DNA of 64,000 nt from Lycium barbarum (lineage: Eukaryota; Streptophyta; Magnoliopsida; Solanales; Solanaceae), in contig NC_083339.1 in the NCBI RefSeq assembly GCF_019175385.1, positions 48,222,074 through 48,286,073 of the forward strand. The letters run 5' to 3'. Shown here one piece after another: positions 35,173-47,000 of the stretch; within the stretch, counting starts at the first letter, position 1; every line of letters starts with the position of its first letter. The translations under genes and the position numbers were made by a program. The notes below the pieces were generated by a model. It was given only the letters and a program-made list of their open reading frames with translations. It was not told where the DNA came from and did not search any database.

Positions 35173-35231
35173 TCAGTACATTATTCTTACTGACGTCCTT
35201 TTGTTTGTGGACGCTGCGTCATAGCCGCAGG
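35173..35231 (+). other. Double-hairpin module, A 3' LTR
   Basis: TCAGTAC (35173-35179) with CTTACTGA (one mismatch), then CGTCC/GGACG (35194-35198, 35209-35213). The tail is ATAGCCGCAGGT, one change from CATGCCCGCAGGT. Confidence 0.68.
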
Positions 35232-35683
35232 TGGACAGGGAGACAGGCTTGATCCATAGATTATTTATTCAGGGACTGCATAGAGGAGCTCCATTTCATC
35301 TGGAGCTACAACTTTTGGGTATTATTATTTTGTGTACATATATATGAGCATGGCGAGGTCATGTCCCGCCTATATGATGTTACATACTCTTCTTAGAGGC
35401 TCGTAGGCAGTTGTATTAGGTTGGATGTCTTGCAGCCGTGTCGGCTCATATTTTGTAGATTATTTTGATAGCCTCGTCAGCTTGTGTATAGAGATAGCAG
35501 CATTGTTGTTGATGATGATTTAAATGTGTTGTTGCCCAACGAGATTAATATTGTTGATGTATAGGAATTATGAATAAGTCATGTGGTCCACCTAGATGTG
35601 AATGTGAATGTATGATAAGAGGTGCCCGGGTGGGTTAGCACCAGGTGCCCGTCATGGCCCTCGGGTCGGGTCGTGACATTTGA

Positions 35684-37290
35684 GTAATGTATTATTAAAC
35701 ATGGGTACTTGAAATGATAGAATAGACGATGATGGGTAAACTGAGTTAAGTTCGGTATACATTTCGTAATGGAGTAGGGCAATTCGGGCAAAGACGTTTC
35801 AGTAAGATCCATGAGGATATTAGTGAGACTTTTTGTGTAATGCGCTAGATTTATAGACTGTTCAGCTTAGAGTGGTAAGCATTAAAGAACCATAACGGAT
35901 AGAGTTGTGGCCTACTATTACCTTCAGATGTGATTCAGTCAGCGTACGAGACTAATGGTTATGTGATAGACTACTGAGTGGGTTCGAGTAATGGTCAGAT
36001 GATGGCGGTACAAGTGAACTTATAGAGATTGAGGAATTGAAGAGTCAAGAAAAGGTATAGTTGATTGAGAGTCGGCAAGAATGAGGTACATCTTAGGATT
36101 CAGCTTGTGGAGTCGAAGGTGATAGACAAGATTTGTTATGCATAGTATGGCTGTGATTGGTTTGAAATTCGAAGTCAGTTCTGATGTCTATTGGTTGTAT
36201 TCGAGAGTTGTGCATTCATTCGGGGTCAGCGTTGTTTGAGTTAAGCTTAAAGGCTACGATTACACTTCTAGTTAGATACCTAAGGACTCGAAACGTTTCA
36301 GCTCAGATTTGAGGAATGACAGATTTACCGAACCTTGTCAGGGTTTTCTAGCGAATTTGATAATACTTTCTGAGAATAGTTATTTGGGACAGAATAAGAG
36401 TATGCAATGAGCCTAGTACAGATTTGAGGAGGAACCGTTGTCCGAGAGGTCTCTGTAGTGATCAGTTGTTGGCTCGATGAGATATTCAGTGGTATGGTTC
36501 TTGTATTATGATTAGACGGTTTAAGAAGATTTGGAACTAGCCTAGTTGGCTGTAAATAAGGTCAGTTTTGATGGGATTGCATAGAGAACTCAGGTGAATC
36601 AAGGATTCATTTTTGGCAAGAGTAAGTTATGGTTTCGGGCTTATGGTGTGTGTTCATGTGTTTCTAAGAAATCGCGGTGCGAGTAACGGCTTTAGAAGAT
36701 ATGGGAGAAAGAGGTAGCAGAATTAGAGTATTTTATCGGTTCAGAATGGGCTATGGTTTGTGAAACTATTTGTGGGGCCTATTGATCATGTTTAGAGTTG
36801 CGATTTATTAATCAGAGAATTTGGGTAGAAGTAAATTGTTATTCGAGGATCAGTTCTAAAGAAAATTTGAATGCGGAGATATGAGAACTGGAGCTTGAGC
36901 TAAGTTAGAGAGTTGTGACTGGTAGAGTGAACGATGAGGTCTTAATGTTACACCCAGCAAGGGTGTTTTGTGATTTGGGAAGAAGGGAAAGTGAGCCTGA
37001 GGTGTATTGGCCGTTGAGACGACCGTTATTGGACCCGTGTTCTATGAGTTAGTTTTTTGCCAGATCTGTCGAGTGTTCATGCGGTTTTCCATGGTTCTGT
37101 GTTGGAGAAGTACCATTCTGGTTGTTTCTGTATCATTCGTTGGGATTCAGTTTTGTTTGATCAGAATCTTTCTTGTAAGGAGAATTCCGACATACGTAGC
37201 TGATATCCCTAGTTGTTCGCTGATTCAGGTAATTTCCCACTCTTTTCCTTTCTTCACTCGAGGACGAGCAATGGTTTAATTGATAACTGA
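35684..37290. other. Anonymous host flank, right side, ending in a possible polypurine region
   Basis: Continuation of 1-438 after A. GT-rich, with no supported gene. A sequence starting TGTTACACCC at 36946 resembles an LTR start, but no polypurine tract precedes it. At 37256-37268 CTCG-AGGA-CGAG resembles the pre-tract hairpin of A, B and D, so the region to about 37290 may be the 3' untranslated end of an old retroelement (H). Confidence 0.4.
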
Positions 37291-39068
37291 TGCAACAACC
37301 CCTTTTGTCGTTATTGCATTTTTCACCCTTTTGACCTTTTCCCGAGCTTGGTTAGCTCACTTTTGATCCTAGGGGATTGTTAACACGCTTCCTGATGTGT
37401 TTAAACTTGATTCGGGCGACTTTTTGTGAAAGTTGGGCTTTAAGCAAAAAAGAGTTGACTCGAAGTTGACTTTTGGGTAAATGGACCTTTTTCGAAATTT
37501 CGTCGATTCCGAGAGGTCTGTATAGTCATTTAGAACTTGTGTGCATATATGATTTGGTTCCCAATTCACACGGATGCATTTTAGGACTTGGGCTGAGAAA
37601 TCGTAATTGAGGTATTGGGTGTTGACTCATCAGCGAGGCCTCCGTTGGTAATTTCAAAGCCACTAGTGCGATTGTAGCATGTTTTTATGTGTGTCTGTGC
37701 ATATGGCTTATAAGCAGATGGCCTCAAGAGTTAGTCGAAAATTCAGGTTGAGTTGTGAAAATTGGAATGGTTTTCTGGTGTCTAATGCCCGCTTTGGCGG
37801 CACCAACATCGCAGTAGCAGTACTGCTATAGCGGTCACCCTATCACTGAAGCGGTCGTGCCATTTAGGCATAACCGCTGTAGCGGTCAATGACCGCTGGG
37901 GCGGCGCCGCTGAAGCGGTCTATGTGACCGCGAAAGCGTTGATCGGGCAGTGACAGGGGTATTTAAATGATATAAAACCCCATGTCTTTTCATTTATTTT
38001 TATTCCGAAAGTGGTTCATATTGGGATCAATTCTAGAGGATTCTTAGAGGAGATTCTTGGGGGTAGGTCCTCCTAACCTTCTTGCTAATTCATTTTCCTA
38101 ATCATCTTACAACCTTTTTTTCTTGTTAGTTCATTAGTAATGGAAGGGTAAAAGTGTGTTTTGATGGATTTTTCTATCTAGACTTATTAGTGATGAAATT
38201 GATTTGGTTTATACTAGATTATGATGGATGTAAGGTTGTTAATCATATATCTCCCATTATTAGAGTTCAATTCTTGAATATAAGAGTTAGAGTTTATACC
38301 CAAAATTGGAGTGTTTGCTTGAATTTTGAGATTGAATGAATCTTTGAGTTAATTTAGCAATTTGCTGATGGGTTTTGATCACCTAGTGTTGAATTGGGTA
38401 TTTTAACCCCAAGTTTCCTATTTTGACCTTGTGGGTCTTGTTTCCCAAAATTCTACGGTTGGGTTTTAACCTAATTTGAATGATAGCAATATAGGTATTG
38501 ATCATCATGATTTCTAATCTACATTTCGAATATGCCTAGACTTGATCTTGAGGCTCAGCGAAAGGGGAAAGCTAAGGAGTGATTGTTGGTGTTTTGCTAT
38601 TCGGCCATCCAGGAAGGTCATGGCTTACCCTTGCTGAGACTTCGTGTAGCGAAGCATATATTTAGAGTATATTGTCAGAGAAAGCATGTAAACCTTTGGG
38701 TATGAAGTTGGGTTGGATCTCGTATTAGGTTGGGCCCTGTTGTGTGATTGGGGCTAGCCACCCTGTTGTGTTGCCATTGAGTTGTCCTATTGTTGTGGGC
38801 TTGATACCACATACTGATAGTGGAAAATGGAGCCTATTGTGATATCTTGTTCATGCTATTACGGTGCGCCGCTTATTGGCATTAGATTTTAAGGATAGTA
38901 TTCTATATGACTTGTGTAGAATTTCATAATATTGTTAGCGTACCGATGTTTAGTACTTGTGATATTGATCTAATTATTCATGTTGACTCATACATCGCAC
39001 GCATTCACATGAGAGTGATAAGAGTGATCTGAGTAGTTCGATATCCGATGGTTGTCCTGGAATTGTGG
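37291..39068 (+). repeat. Partial LTR of an older element (H), cut by E
   Basis: Probably begins TGCAACAACCCC (37291; alternative TGATGCAAC at 37288) after the pre-tract-like hairpin. It has a GC-rich inverted-repeat cluster (37786-37938), a TATA box TATAAAA (37971-37977) and a leader like those of other LTRs here. It is broken at 39068 by element E. No 3' end, primer site or target duplication can be seen, so the boundaries are tentative. Confidence 0.5.
37786..37938. promoter_or_regulatory. AGCGGTC/GACCGCT inverted-repeat cluster upstream of the H TATA box
   Basis: Repeated CCGCTGNAGCGGTC, GAAGCGGTC and GACCGCTGGGGCGG-type units. It lies about 35 bp upstream of TATAAAA, the same position as the TATACGG cluster in A, B and D but with an unrelated sequence. 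Confidence 0.65.
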
Positions 39069-39928
39069 TGTTACACCCCGTGAATATCTGCGTCGACTAT
39101 GTCATAAGTAAACTAACGTAAGCTCAGAGAGGTCAGGAAACCGTTATAAGGTTAATGAATACTCTTATCAAGTGTTAAGCAAGTGTCTAAAGGTTCCGAG
39201 ATCAAGAAAATCGAAGAAAATAAGTTTCTCAAAAATTTGGAAAAAAAAGTTGGCAGAATTTTGGACAGAATTTTGGGTCAACTTTGGAGGGGTATATCTC
39301 CAGGTATATCATGATTTTTAAGGTGTTTCAAAATCCTAAAATGATGTTCGTCGAGTCTAGTTTCCAAGGCAACAAACAATTCGTCAATACGACATTGGAG
39401 TAGGGAGTTATGGGCGTTTTAAAACGGACTGGCAGAAACCTACGAATCTACGTGAATTTTCTAGAAACTTACTTAAGGCCCACTAATTCGGCCCAATAGA
39501 GCCTAACCCGTCCCACACACCTATAAATACCCCTCTAACTTATCATTTTTCACCATTTTCTCATCCCCACACTTCTAAAGAGTTCTTGAGAATTCTTGAG
39601 GGTTCCATAACCTTCCATAGTCTTTCATAACCTTCCATAGTCTTCCATAACCTTCCTAACCTTTCCATATCATCAAGAAAGAATATCAACATCAAAACCC
39701 TAAAGATAATTCAAGGAAGGTGATTGTTCTTGTTTCTCTTTAAGGTGGTGAGGAACTAGATCTTGGAAAAGAGTTGAATAAAGTGAAGTTCTTCAACTAT
39801 ATATACTAATGATGCATTAAAAGCTCATTTGCATATACATGATTCGTAGTATTGATTACAGGTACAGATTGAGTTTGTTACCCCTTTATCATTCGAATTG
39901 AGATATATTGTTTCAATTCTGCCTTACA

Positions 39929-39990
39929 TACTTGTTACATTATATGTACTGACTCCCCTATTGTTCGGGAGGGCTACGTTCATGCCCGCA
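39929..39990 (+). other. Double-hairpin module, E LTR
   Basis: First stem altered to TACAT-TAT-ATGTA (about 39937-39949). Second stem CTCCC (39953-39957) and GGGAG (39967-39971), differing from CGTCC/GGACG by paired changes. Tail TTCATGCCCGCAG at 39979-39991. Confidence 0.68.
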
Positions 39991-40291
39991 GTTACATATA
40001 GACAGGCAGACGATCTAGCGCAGTAGGACTTCCCCTCAGCTGTTGTCGGTACGCTCCAGTTGATCCGGAGTTGCGGCCCATTTTCGTATGTTACTTTGAG
40101 ACGTATATGCATGTATATTATATATGGGAATAGCGTGGCCCTGTCCCATTCTTTCTACAGCTTTCTGTTCTATTAGAGGTCTGTAGATAGTGGTATGTAG
40201 TGGGTACGCGATGAAGCCCTGTCGACTTTCATTCTTTTATTGTACAACATATATATCAGCCTAGTTGGTTTGTACCATTACTTCAGTATTT

Positions 40292-40293
<2 letters not shown>

Positions 40294-40339
<46 letters not shown>
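40294..40339. repeat. (AT)n microsatellite
   Basis: About 23 uninterrupted TA units inside the E LTR, beginning after TTTG at 40293. Confidence 0.97.
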
Positions 40340-40345
<6 letters not shown>

Positions 40346-40473
40346 TGTAATGTTAGTTATATGTCAGATGTGGTCCATCCTATTGTTATGTGCTAGTCGA
40401 GTAAGTGTAGGGGTGTCTGGTCATTAGGGGTCAGGCACTCGTTATGACTCATCGGCTTGCGTCGTGACAGAAG

Positions 40474-40487
40474 TGGTATCAGAGCAG
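40474..40487 (+). other. Primer-binding site of E
   Basis: TGGTATCAGAGCAG, 4 bases after the LTR end. Leader hairpin follows at about 40541-40554: GTG/CAC around the 8-nt loop TTGTGCAC. Confidence 0.92.
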
Positions 40488-40671
40488 TTCCGTCCTAGGG
40501 TTGTCTACAAACTGTTCCTAGTAGAGTCTTATTTATAGGTGTGTTGTGCACCACTCTTATAAGCAGGAGGCTACAGGACATTTAGGGTGTTGCCATTCAT
40601 TTTAATCTAGATCGTGCGATAGAGCTGTGAGATAAGAAATTCCTTTCTAATGGTTTGTTCTGATTTCAGTG

Positions 40672-42053
40672 ATGCCTCGCACGAAAGCTACAACTGCCTA
40701 GAAGGGCAAGGGAGTGGCTGGTGAGGCCATTAGTCGTATTCAGCGGACTACCAGGGCTCAGGGCGAGTCTCGGAGTGAGAACCCATCCCAGACATCGCAT
40801 AACCTGCCTCCAGCACCTACCCAGTGCCCCCGGTTCCCCAGCCAGATGCACCTGGCCAGGACATGCGGGATGTTATACAGCTATTGACCAAATTAGTAGC
40901 CCCTCAGGCTTACCGGCAGGGATTTGGTGTTGACCAGGCCGACCGAGCTAGTAGTTCGAGGGTTAAGACTTTTCTTGGTTTAGATCGCCCAGAGTTCTCC
41001 GTGTTGAAGCAAAATATAGAATCCCAGGATTTCATTGATGGAATGCAAAGGACTTTGACGGTTATACACGCTATTGAGGTTGAGTCAGTGGAGTTGGCTT
41101 CGTACAGGCTCTGTGATATTGCAGTGCAGTGGTATCAGACCTGGGAGCTATCTAGGGGAGAGAACGCCCCTCCAGCCGTTTGGCGAGAGTTTTCAAATGT
41201 TTTTATTCGCCATTATTTACCACCAAAAGTCCGACAAGCCCGAGCAGATAGGTTCTTACGTATTGAGCGGGGTAGCATGAGTGTTCAGGACTACTGTGTA
41301 CATTTTCATTCACTGGCTAGGTATGCCCCGACTATGGTGGCTGAGATGGAGGACCGAGTTCACCGCTTCGTGTCTAGTCTAAGGCCACATTTAATAGATA
41401 AGTGTACGACAACCGCATTACAGTCGGGTATTGATATTTCTCACATACAGGCATATGCACAGAATCTAGAGGATCGTAAACGTCAGTGGAACGCAGAGCG
41501 TGAGCGTGACCACGGCCATGGTAAGAGGGCTAGATCTTTAGGCGTCGCTGGTGAGTTTAGGAGAGGTCAGAGGCAACAGTATTCTAGATATCTAGCTAAT
41601 CCTACAGCTAGTGCACCTCCTCGGTTTTGAGGACCTCAGTATGATAGAGTTACTTATTTTGGGCAAGGGCAGAATTCCCGTACTACAGGTTCACAGCAGT
41701 AGAGGGGCTTAAGACAAGAGATGCTACCTCATCCGCCGTGTGCTATTTGTGTTAAGAACCACTCGGGACCGTGCCTTCGGGGTGTATGTTATACTTGTGG
41801 AGATCCTGAACATTTTGATAAGGAGTGTCCAATGAGAGTTGGGGACAGTATGACACAAACAGAGGGATTGATTGCTGCATTATCACCTTCAGTGCATGCC
41901 CCAGGGCAAGGACTTCAAACATCTTCTAGTCGAGGTAGAAGCAGGGGTGGAGCATCTAGCTTAGGTAGTGGTCTGAACCATATCTATGCTTCTGCAGGGA
42001 GGCCAGATCTAGAGTCACCACCCAACGTAGCCACAGATATATTGTCCTTTTAG
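40672..42053 (+). pseudogene. Element E gag (truncated polyprotein)
   Basis: Chromovirus Gag. ATG 40672 gives MPRTKATTA followed by TAG. A 1-base deletion near 40820 then moves the good frame to 40824-41630, covering the Pro-rich linker and retrotransposon-gag domain (about 40960-41420, with WYQTWELSRGENAPP). Stops at 41628 and 41700 precede the zinc knuckle at 41789-41830, which is intact (CX2CX4HX4C: CYTCGDPEHFDKEC). The reading ends at 42051 just before the protease active site, where similarity fades. Gag sequence differs clearly from A and B, so E is a separate family. Confidence 0.9.
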
Positions 42054-42123
42054 GTTCTGATGATATATATTGGTGAAATTAGATGCTAAATTAATTTATT
42101 GGCTATAAGTTTGGTAGGAAAAC
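42054..42123. other. Residual E sequence up to element D
   Basis: About 70 bases, the first 20 still resembling the gag-protease junction. The rest is unrecognised. It ends at the TG of the reverse-oriented D LTR; the flanking bases are AAAAC. Confidence 0.4.
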
Positions 42124-42831
42124 TGTCCAACCTGACTAGGGGCCACGATGGGTACCCGGTGCTAACTACCGAGCACCACTCATTAGACTAAACATCTACT
42201 CGACCTGAACATATACGATCTCCAAAACAACATAAGTCTATATACATAAGCCCTCACAGCTACAAAAATGATATACAAATATACAATGATGGACTCATGA
42301 GACCGTATTACCCACACATACGTATTTACGAGCGTCTACTAGAGTACTAACATAAGGACGGGACAAGATCCCGTCGTGCCCAAATATATGTACACCAAAG
42401 TAATAATCAAACAAAATAGTACCTCCGAATTAATGGAGTGTTCTTGTAAGTCTGCTGGATAGCTACTAGGAATCTGGGTCGCCTCCCTGTCTACCTGTGG
42501 GCATGAATACAGCGTCCAAGAGAAAAGGACGTCAGTACGAACATTGTACTGATTATGTAAGGCATAAACAATAATAACCTATCAAGACATGAGGGAACAT
42601 CAAGTGAAGAAACAACCTGTAACTTAAGGTCACTTAAGACAGAAGAATGCATACTAACTTACATCATAAACATCATCATAAAAGTATGTATATTTAAGCT
42701 GCCCGACCATATAGGTACGGTGTGATCAACATTAGCCGGCGTCCAAGCCTCTCGCGTCCGGGGTAAACATCTCATGCCACCCACAAGTGGTGTCTGCCCG
42801 GCCATATAGGCGCGGTGTATCTACCGCCCGC
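42124..42831 (-). repeat. 3' LTR of element D, distal part
   Basis: Plus strand starts TGTCCAACCTGACTAGG, the complement of the CCTAGTCGGG..GACA ends of other LTRs. Contains complements of the GGCCGGGTAT-type repeats and the double hairpin. It ends in CGC (42829-42831), the target duplication of the CACTA element. Confidence 0.88.
42500..42552 (-). other. Double-hairpin module, D LTR
   Basis: Read on minus: TCAGTAC/GTACTGA (42552-42546, 42538-42532) then CGTCC/GGACG (42531-42527, 42517-42513) and a TTCATGCCCACAGGT tail. Same stems as A and B. Confidence 0.72.
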
Positions 42832-43260
42832 CACTACTAAAAAACCAGTGTTTAGTGACGGAATATTAGCGACAGACCATATTCTGTCGCTAATTAACGA
42901 CGGATTAGCTACGGATTTCTCATTGTGTCGCGAGAAAAGCAACTAAAATTTTATCTCATTATATAGTGACGGATTAGCAACGAAAACTGAATTTCGTCAC
43001 TAATGATTAGCGCGAATTTTTGGTGCCTTAAATTTCACTACAGATTTAGCAACAGAAGAAGCGTGACAAATTTTATTTTTATTTAGCGACGGATTCAGCA
43101 ACGAAAAATCCGTCGCTAGGCCTCTAATTTTTCTCGAAAAAAATATATATTTGCAGCAACGGAAAAATTTATCGCAATATTAATCATTAAAAGAAAACAA
43201 TGTATTATTTAGCGACGGAATATAAAATCTGTCGCTATTCCGTCGTTAAGTGTTAAAAAA
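42832..43260. repeat. CACTA left terminal and subterminal repeats
   Basis: Terminal CACTACTAAAAAACC, then about ten forms of TTAGCGACGGA / TCCGTCGCTAA. These are the usual binding sites for the TNPA-like protein. Confidence 0.9.
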
Positions 43261-43348
43261 AAGATATCTCCTAGGGTACACATTTATTTCATTTCAGTTC
43301 AAACACACCCAACACAGATATAGAGAGAGAGTGTGTGAAATTGCTAAC

Positions 43349-43350
<2 letters not shown>

Positions 43351-43380
<30 letters not shown>
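43351..43380. repeat. (GA)n microsatellite
   Basis: AG repeats in the CACTA 5' leader, preceded by a shorter run at 43322-43331. Confidence 0.95.
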
Positions 43381-43381
<1 letters not shown>

Positions 43382-44099
43382 ACAACATAGATCAAAATAA
43401 TGTGAATCTAGGGTTTCTATTGTGTTTTTCTCTTCGTTTTGATTTTTCTATGTTTTATGGGCAGTTTATTTCTTCTTTATCTCCTTCTTTGTGTTTTCTG
43501 ACATTAAATCTAAAACGAAATTAAGATATCTGTGTTTTTTTGCTTATTATCTAAAGGCCAGAGTGTCTTTAAGTGTTTTTTTTTTTGGCTAAAATCGAAG
43601 TTGGGTGTCTTGAAAACTGTTGGGTTTATAATTTATTTGAAGGTTAAGTGTTGGGAATCTCTATTTGGGTCAAAATCTGATGAAAATGGAAATTCGACCT
43701 TTGTTTGTGCTAAATCTTGTAGGATAGTCTTATTTGGTGGTTAAAGTTTGTTTTAATTCGTTGCATGTCGAGAAAAAGCTTGAAGAACTCAACATTCTTT
43801 ATATTCTGTGATTTGAAATCAGTGTTAGTGAACTGGGTTTCTTACTCGATTTTTTTTGTACTCTGTGATTTGAAATCAGTGTTAGTGAACTAGGTTTCTT
43901 ACTCGATTTTTCTTGTTTCAGTTTCAGTTTTGTTTCAGTTTGTCATTTTTCTTTTTTTTAACTAAAAGGTGAATGATATGTTCTGTTTCACTAAGTTATT
44001 TCAGCTTGTTCTTCCATTTAGAGGTCATTCGGTTGTATTAATGATATGAAGACAGAACATTAATTTGATTGCTTTGTTTATGTCAACATTAATAGGAAC

Positions 44100-47000
44100 A
44101 TGAATAATCTAGAGCGTGATTCGATGTACGATAGGTTGGATGGCCGAGGGGGTATAAACTCTAGCTTTGTAACCGGTGTAGATAATTTTATCCAATTTGT
44201 ACTTTCTCAACGAAATTACATGAGCGGTAACAAGGTTAGATGTCCATGTAAAAAATGTCACAACATTAAATACATGGATGTTGAAATTGTTGAATATCAC
44301 CTTTTTAATTTTGGATTTGTTGAGGACTATTTTGTTTGGGAGTATCAAGGGGAAAAAGATGTGATCGGTGAGATAGCTTCTGGTAATGATTTGCACGGTG
44401 GTTCTCAACCTGAATCGGGATTCGATAATCCATACCGACAAATGGTCTTGGATGCAGCTGGTCCCAACTTTGGTCAGGGTTCGAGTTCGCAATCTTATAG
44501 CAATATTGAAGTTGATTCTTCTCATCCTTATGAACCTTCAATAGAGGAGGAGCCTAATCCTTCAATGGAGGAGGAGCCTAATACCGAGTCCAAAAGATTT
44601 TACAATTTGTTACAAGCTGCTGATGAAAAATTATATCCCGGTTCTGCTCTCCCTCAACTTGCAGTAGTCTCCAAAATGTTAAATATTAAAATGGAGAATA
44701 CTTTGTCACAGAGAGGTTGTAACCAAATGATACAATTGTTGAAAGAGGCTTTACCTGAAGATAACAAAGTGCTTGATAGCTATTATCAGACTAAGAAACT
44801 AGTGCATAGTTTGGGTTTGCCAGTTGAAAAGATTGATTGTTGTGATTCAGGATGTATGTTGTATTGGGGTGATGATGAACACCTTACATCTTGTAAATTA
44901 TGTGGTAACCAGAGGTATAAGCGTCATGTCGACTCTCGTAAGAGGAAATTGGTCCCTTACAAGAAAATGTATTATTTTCCTTTGATTCCTAGATTGAAAA
45001 GATTATATGCATCCCATGCTACAGCTGCCGACATGAGATGGCACCATGAGCATACACAAGAGGAGGGGGTAATGCGTCATCCATCAGACTCTGAGGCTTG
45101 GAAGAACTTCAATGAAACTCATTCTTTTTTTGCTGCTGAACCAAGGAATGTATGGTTGGGGTTATATACTGATGGTTTCCAACCGTTTAGTCAATCTGGG
45201 AGGAAATACTCTTCGTGGCCAGTGATTGTCACCCCATACAATTTGCCTCCAGGAATGTGTATGAAAGAGGCATATATGTTCCTAATTGTCATTGTTCCTG
45301 GGCCAAACAATCCCAAACATAAAATTGATGTTTATCTGCAACCTCTAATAAAGGAATTGACTTTGTTGTGGGAGACAGGTGTAGAAGCATTTGACATCTC
45401 GAAAAAGCCAAACTTTCAACTGAGGGCAGCTTTGATGTGGACAATCAGTGACTTCCCAGCATATTCTATGTTATCAGGATGGAGTACTGCGGGCAAGTTA
45501 GCATGTCCTTATTGTATGGAGGAAACATAATCCTTTAGATTACAACATGGTAGGAAAACATCTTGGTTTTATAGTCACAGAATGTTTCTTGACCAACATC
45601 ATCCTTTTAGGAGAGATCGTAAAAACTTTCTCAAAGGTAAGACTGTCAACAGACTATCACCACTCTATAGAACAGGAGAGGAAATTTTGAACCAAATTTG
45701 TGACTTGGGGATAAGGAAAGTAACAGAGTTAGATGCACAGGAAGTTAATCAGAGAATATGTAAGTCTTGTGGGTGGAAAAAGCGAAGTATATTTTGGGAT
45801 TTGCCTTATTGGAGTTCTAACATGATTCGACATAATATTAACGTCATGCATATTGAAAAAAATGTCTTTGATAATGCATTTAATACAGTTCTTAATATTG
45901 ATAACAAAACCAAAGACAATCTACAATCACGTCAAGATATGGTAAATTACTGTGATCGACCACAGTTGGCAAAGGACACTAGTGGAAAATATCCAAAAGC
46001 TATATATACAATAGATAAGGAAGAAAGAGCTATCTTGTTCAATTGGGTGAAGGGTTTGAAGTTTCCAGATGGGTATGTTTCGAATTTGGGTAGATGTCCA
46101 GACACAAATGCGAAAAGATTATTTGGCATGAAAATTCATGATTGCCATGTGTTCATGCAACGACTAATGCGTATTGCTTTTCGTGAACTGCTTCCCAGTA
46201 ATGTATGGCAAGCACATACAGAATTGAGATTATTTTTTAATGATCTTACTTCGACCACTCTACGAGTGGATGACATGGAAAGATTAGAGGCAGACATCCC
46301 GCAAATCTTATGTAAGTTAGAATGTCTGGATTGGTGGTGCAATCACAAACCCTGGGTTCTTTGACTCAATGGAACATCTGCCTGTGCACCTGCCATATGA
46401 AGCAAAGATTGCTGGACCTGTACAATATCGATGGGATGTATCTTTTTGAAAGGTAAATTTGAAACTTCATGTTCAAATTGTGACAAGTATGCTAAACATA
46501 ACTTTTCTAATATAACGGTCCATCCATTTAAGTATTTAGGTACCTCGGAACTCTTAAAAGAATGATTGGGAATAAAGCTAGTGTTGAGGGTTCCGTTTGT
46601 GAAGCATACTTGATGAAGGAGTCAACACATTTGTTTTCTCATTATTTTGAACCTCATGTCATGACACGTAATCACGATGTGGACCGTAATGATGATGGTG
46701 GTGCTGTAGAAGATCATGAAGGAAATTTATCAATATTCACCCATCCCGGTCGACTATGGGGAGAAGCAAAAAAGAGGAATTTATCCTTTGAAGAAATCAA
46801 GGCTGCCCAAACATACATTTTACTAAATTGTAAAGAGGTTGAACCGTTTGTGAGGTAGCATTTGAATGTTAAACTCTCTTATTATTATAAATGTATCCAT
46901 ATATATCATGACTTTCTATTGAACTTATTTTGTTGCAATGAAGTATGTACGTGCAACGTCTACAAAAGGAGAATTCCCGAATCTATCTCAAGGTCAAATA

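Larger units (their letters stand above)
439..35678 (+). mobile_element. Element A: Ty3/gypsy (Tekay-type) retrotransposon, split by nested insertions
   Basis: Complete outer retrotransposon bounded by TG...CA LTRs (439-2922 and 33127-35678) and an exact 5-bp target duplication TTTGA (434-438 and 35679-35683). The order is LTR, tRNA-Met primer site, gag, protease, RT, RNase H, integrase, chromodomain-like tail, polypurine tract, LTR, in the plus direction. Its pol is interrupted between 5339 and 30237 by a CACTA-like fragment and by element B, which itself contains C. The two LTRs differ by many substitutions and about 68 bp in length (2484 versus 2552), so A is visibly older than B. The coding region is badly decayed and it cannot be autonomous. 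Confidence 0.95.
33127..35678 (+). repeat. 3' LTR of element A
   Basis: 2552 bp from TGTTACACCTCAG to GGGTCGTGACA, followed by TTTGA. It contains a shortened inverted-repeat cluster (33457-33682), TATA near 33735, GAATAC-type microsatellite (about 34921-34975) and double hairpin (35173-35231). A segment near 35500 is longer than in the 5' LTR. Confidence 0.95.
39069..40469 (+). repeat. 5' LTR of element E
   Basis: 1401 bp, TGTTACACCCCGTG...GCGTCGTGACA, directly followed by the primer site. TATA box TATAAATA at 39522-39529, donor-like GAAG|GTGATT at 39720, double hairpin 39929-39990, long AT microsatellite 40294-40339. The left flanking 5 bases are TGTGG; the right end of E lies outside the readable part, so the duplication cannot be checked. 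Confidence 0.88.
39720..40669 (+). other. Predicted leader intron of element E
   Basis: Donor GAAG|GTGATT at 39720 and acceptor TGATTTCAG ending 40669, two bases before the gag ATG at 40672. Same layout as A and B, but the donor is weaker. Confidence 0.4.

Noticed and set aside
36946..37279. LTR start TGTTACACCC with a 90-codon frame
   Set aside because: No polypurine tract precedes it and no partner or end was found; the frame has no recognisable domain.
39064..39068. TGTGG as target duplication of E
   Set aside because: E's right end is not in view, so the second copy cannot be checked.
44109..44525. 138-codon minus-strand open frame
   Set aside because: Lies entirely opposite the TNP2 transposase exon; an antisense shadow.
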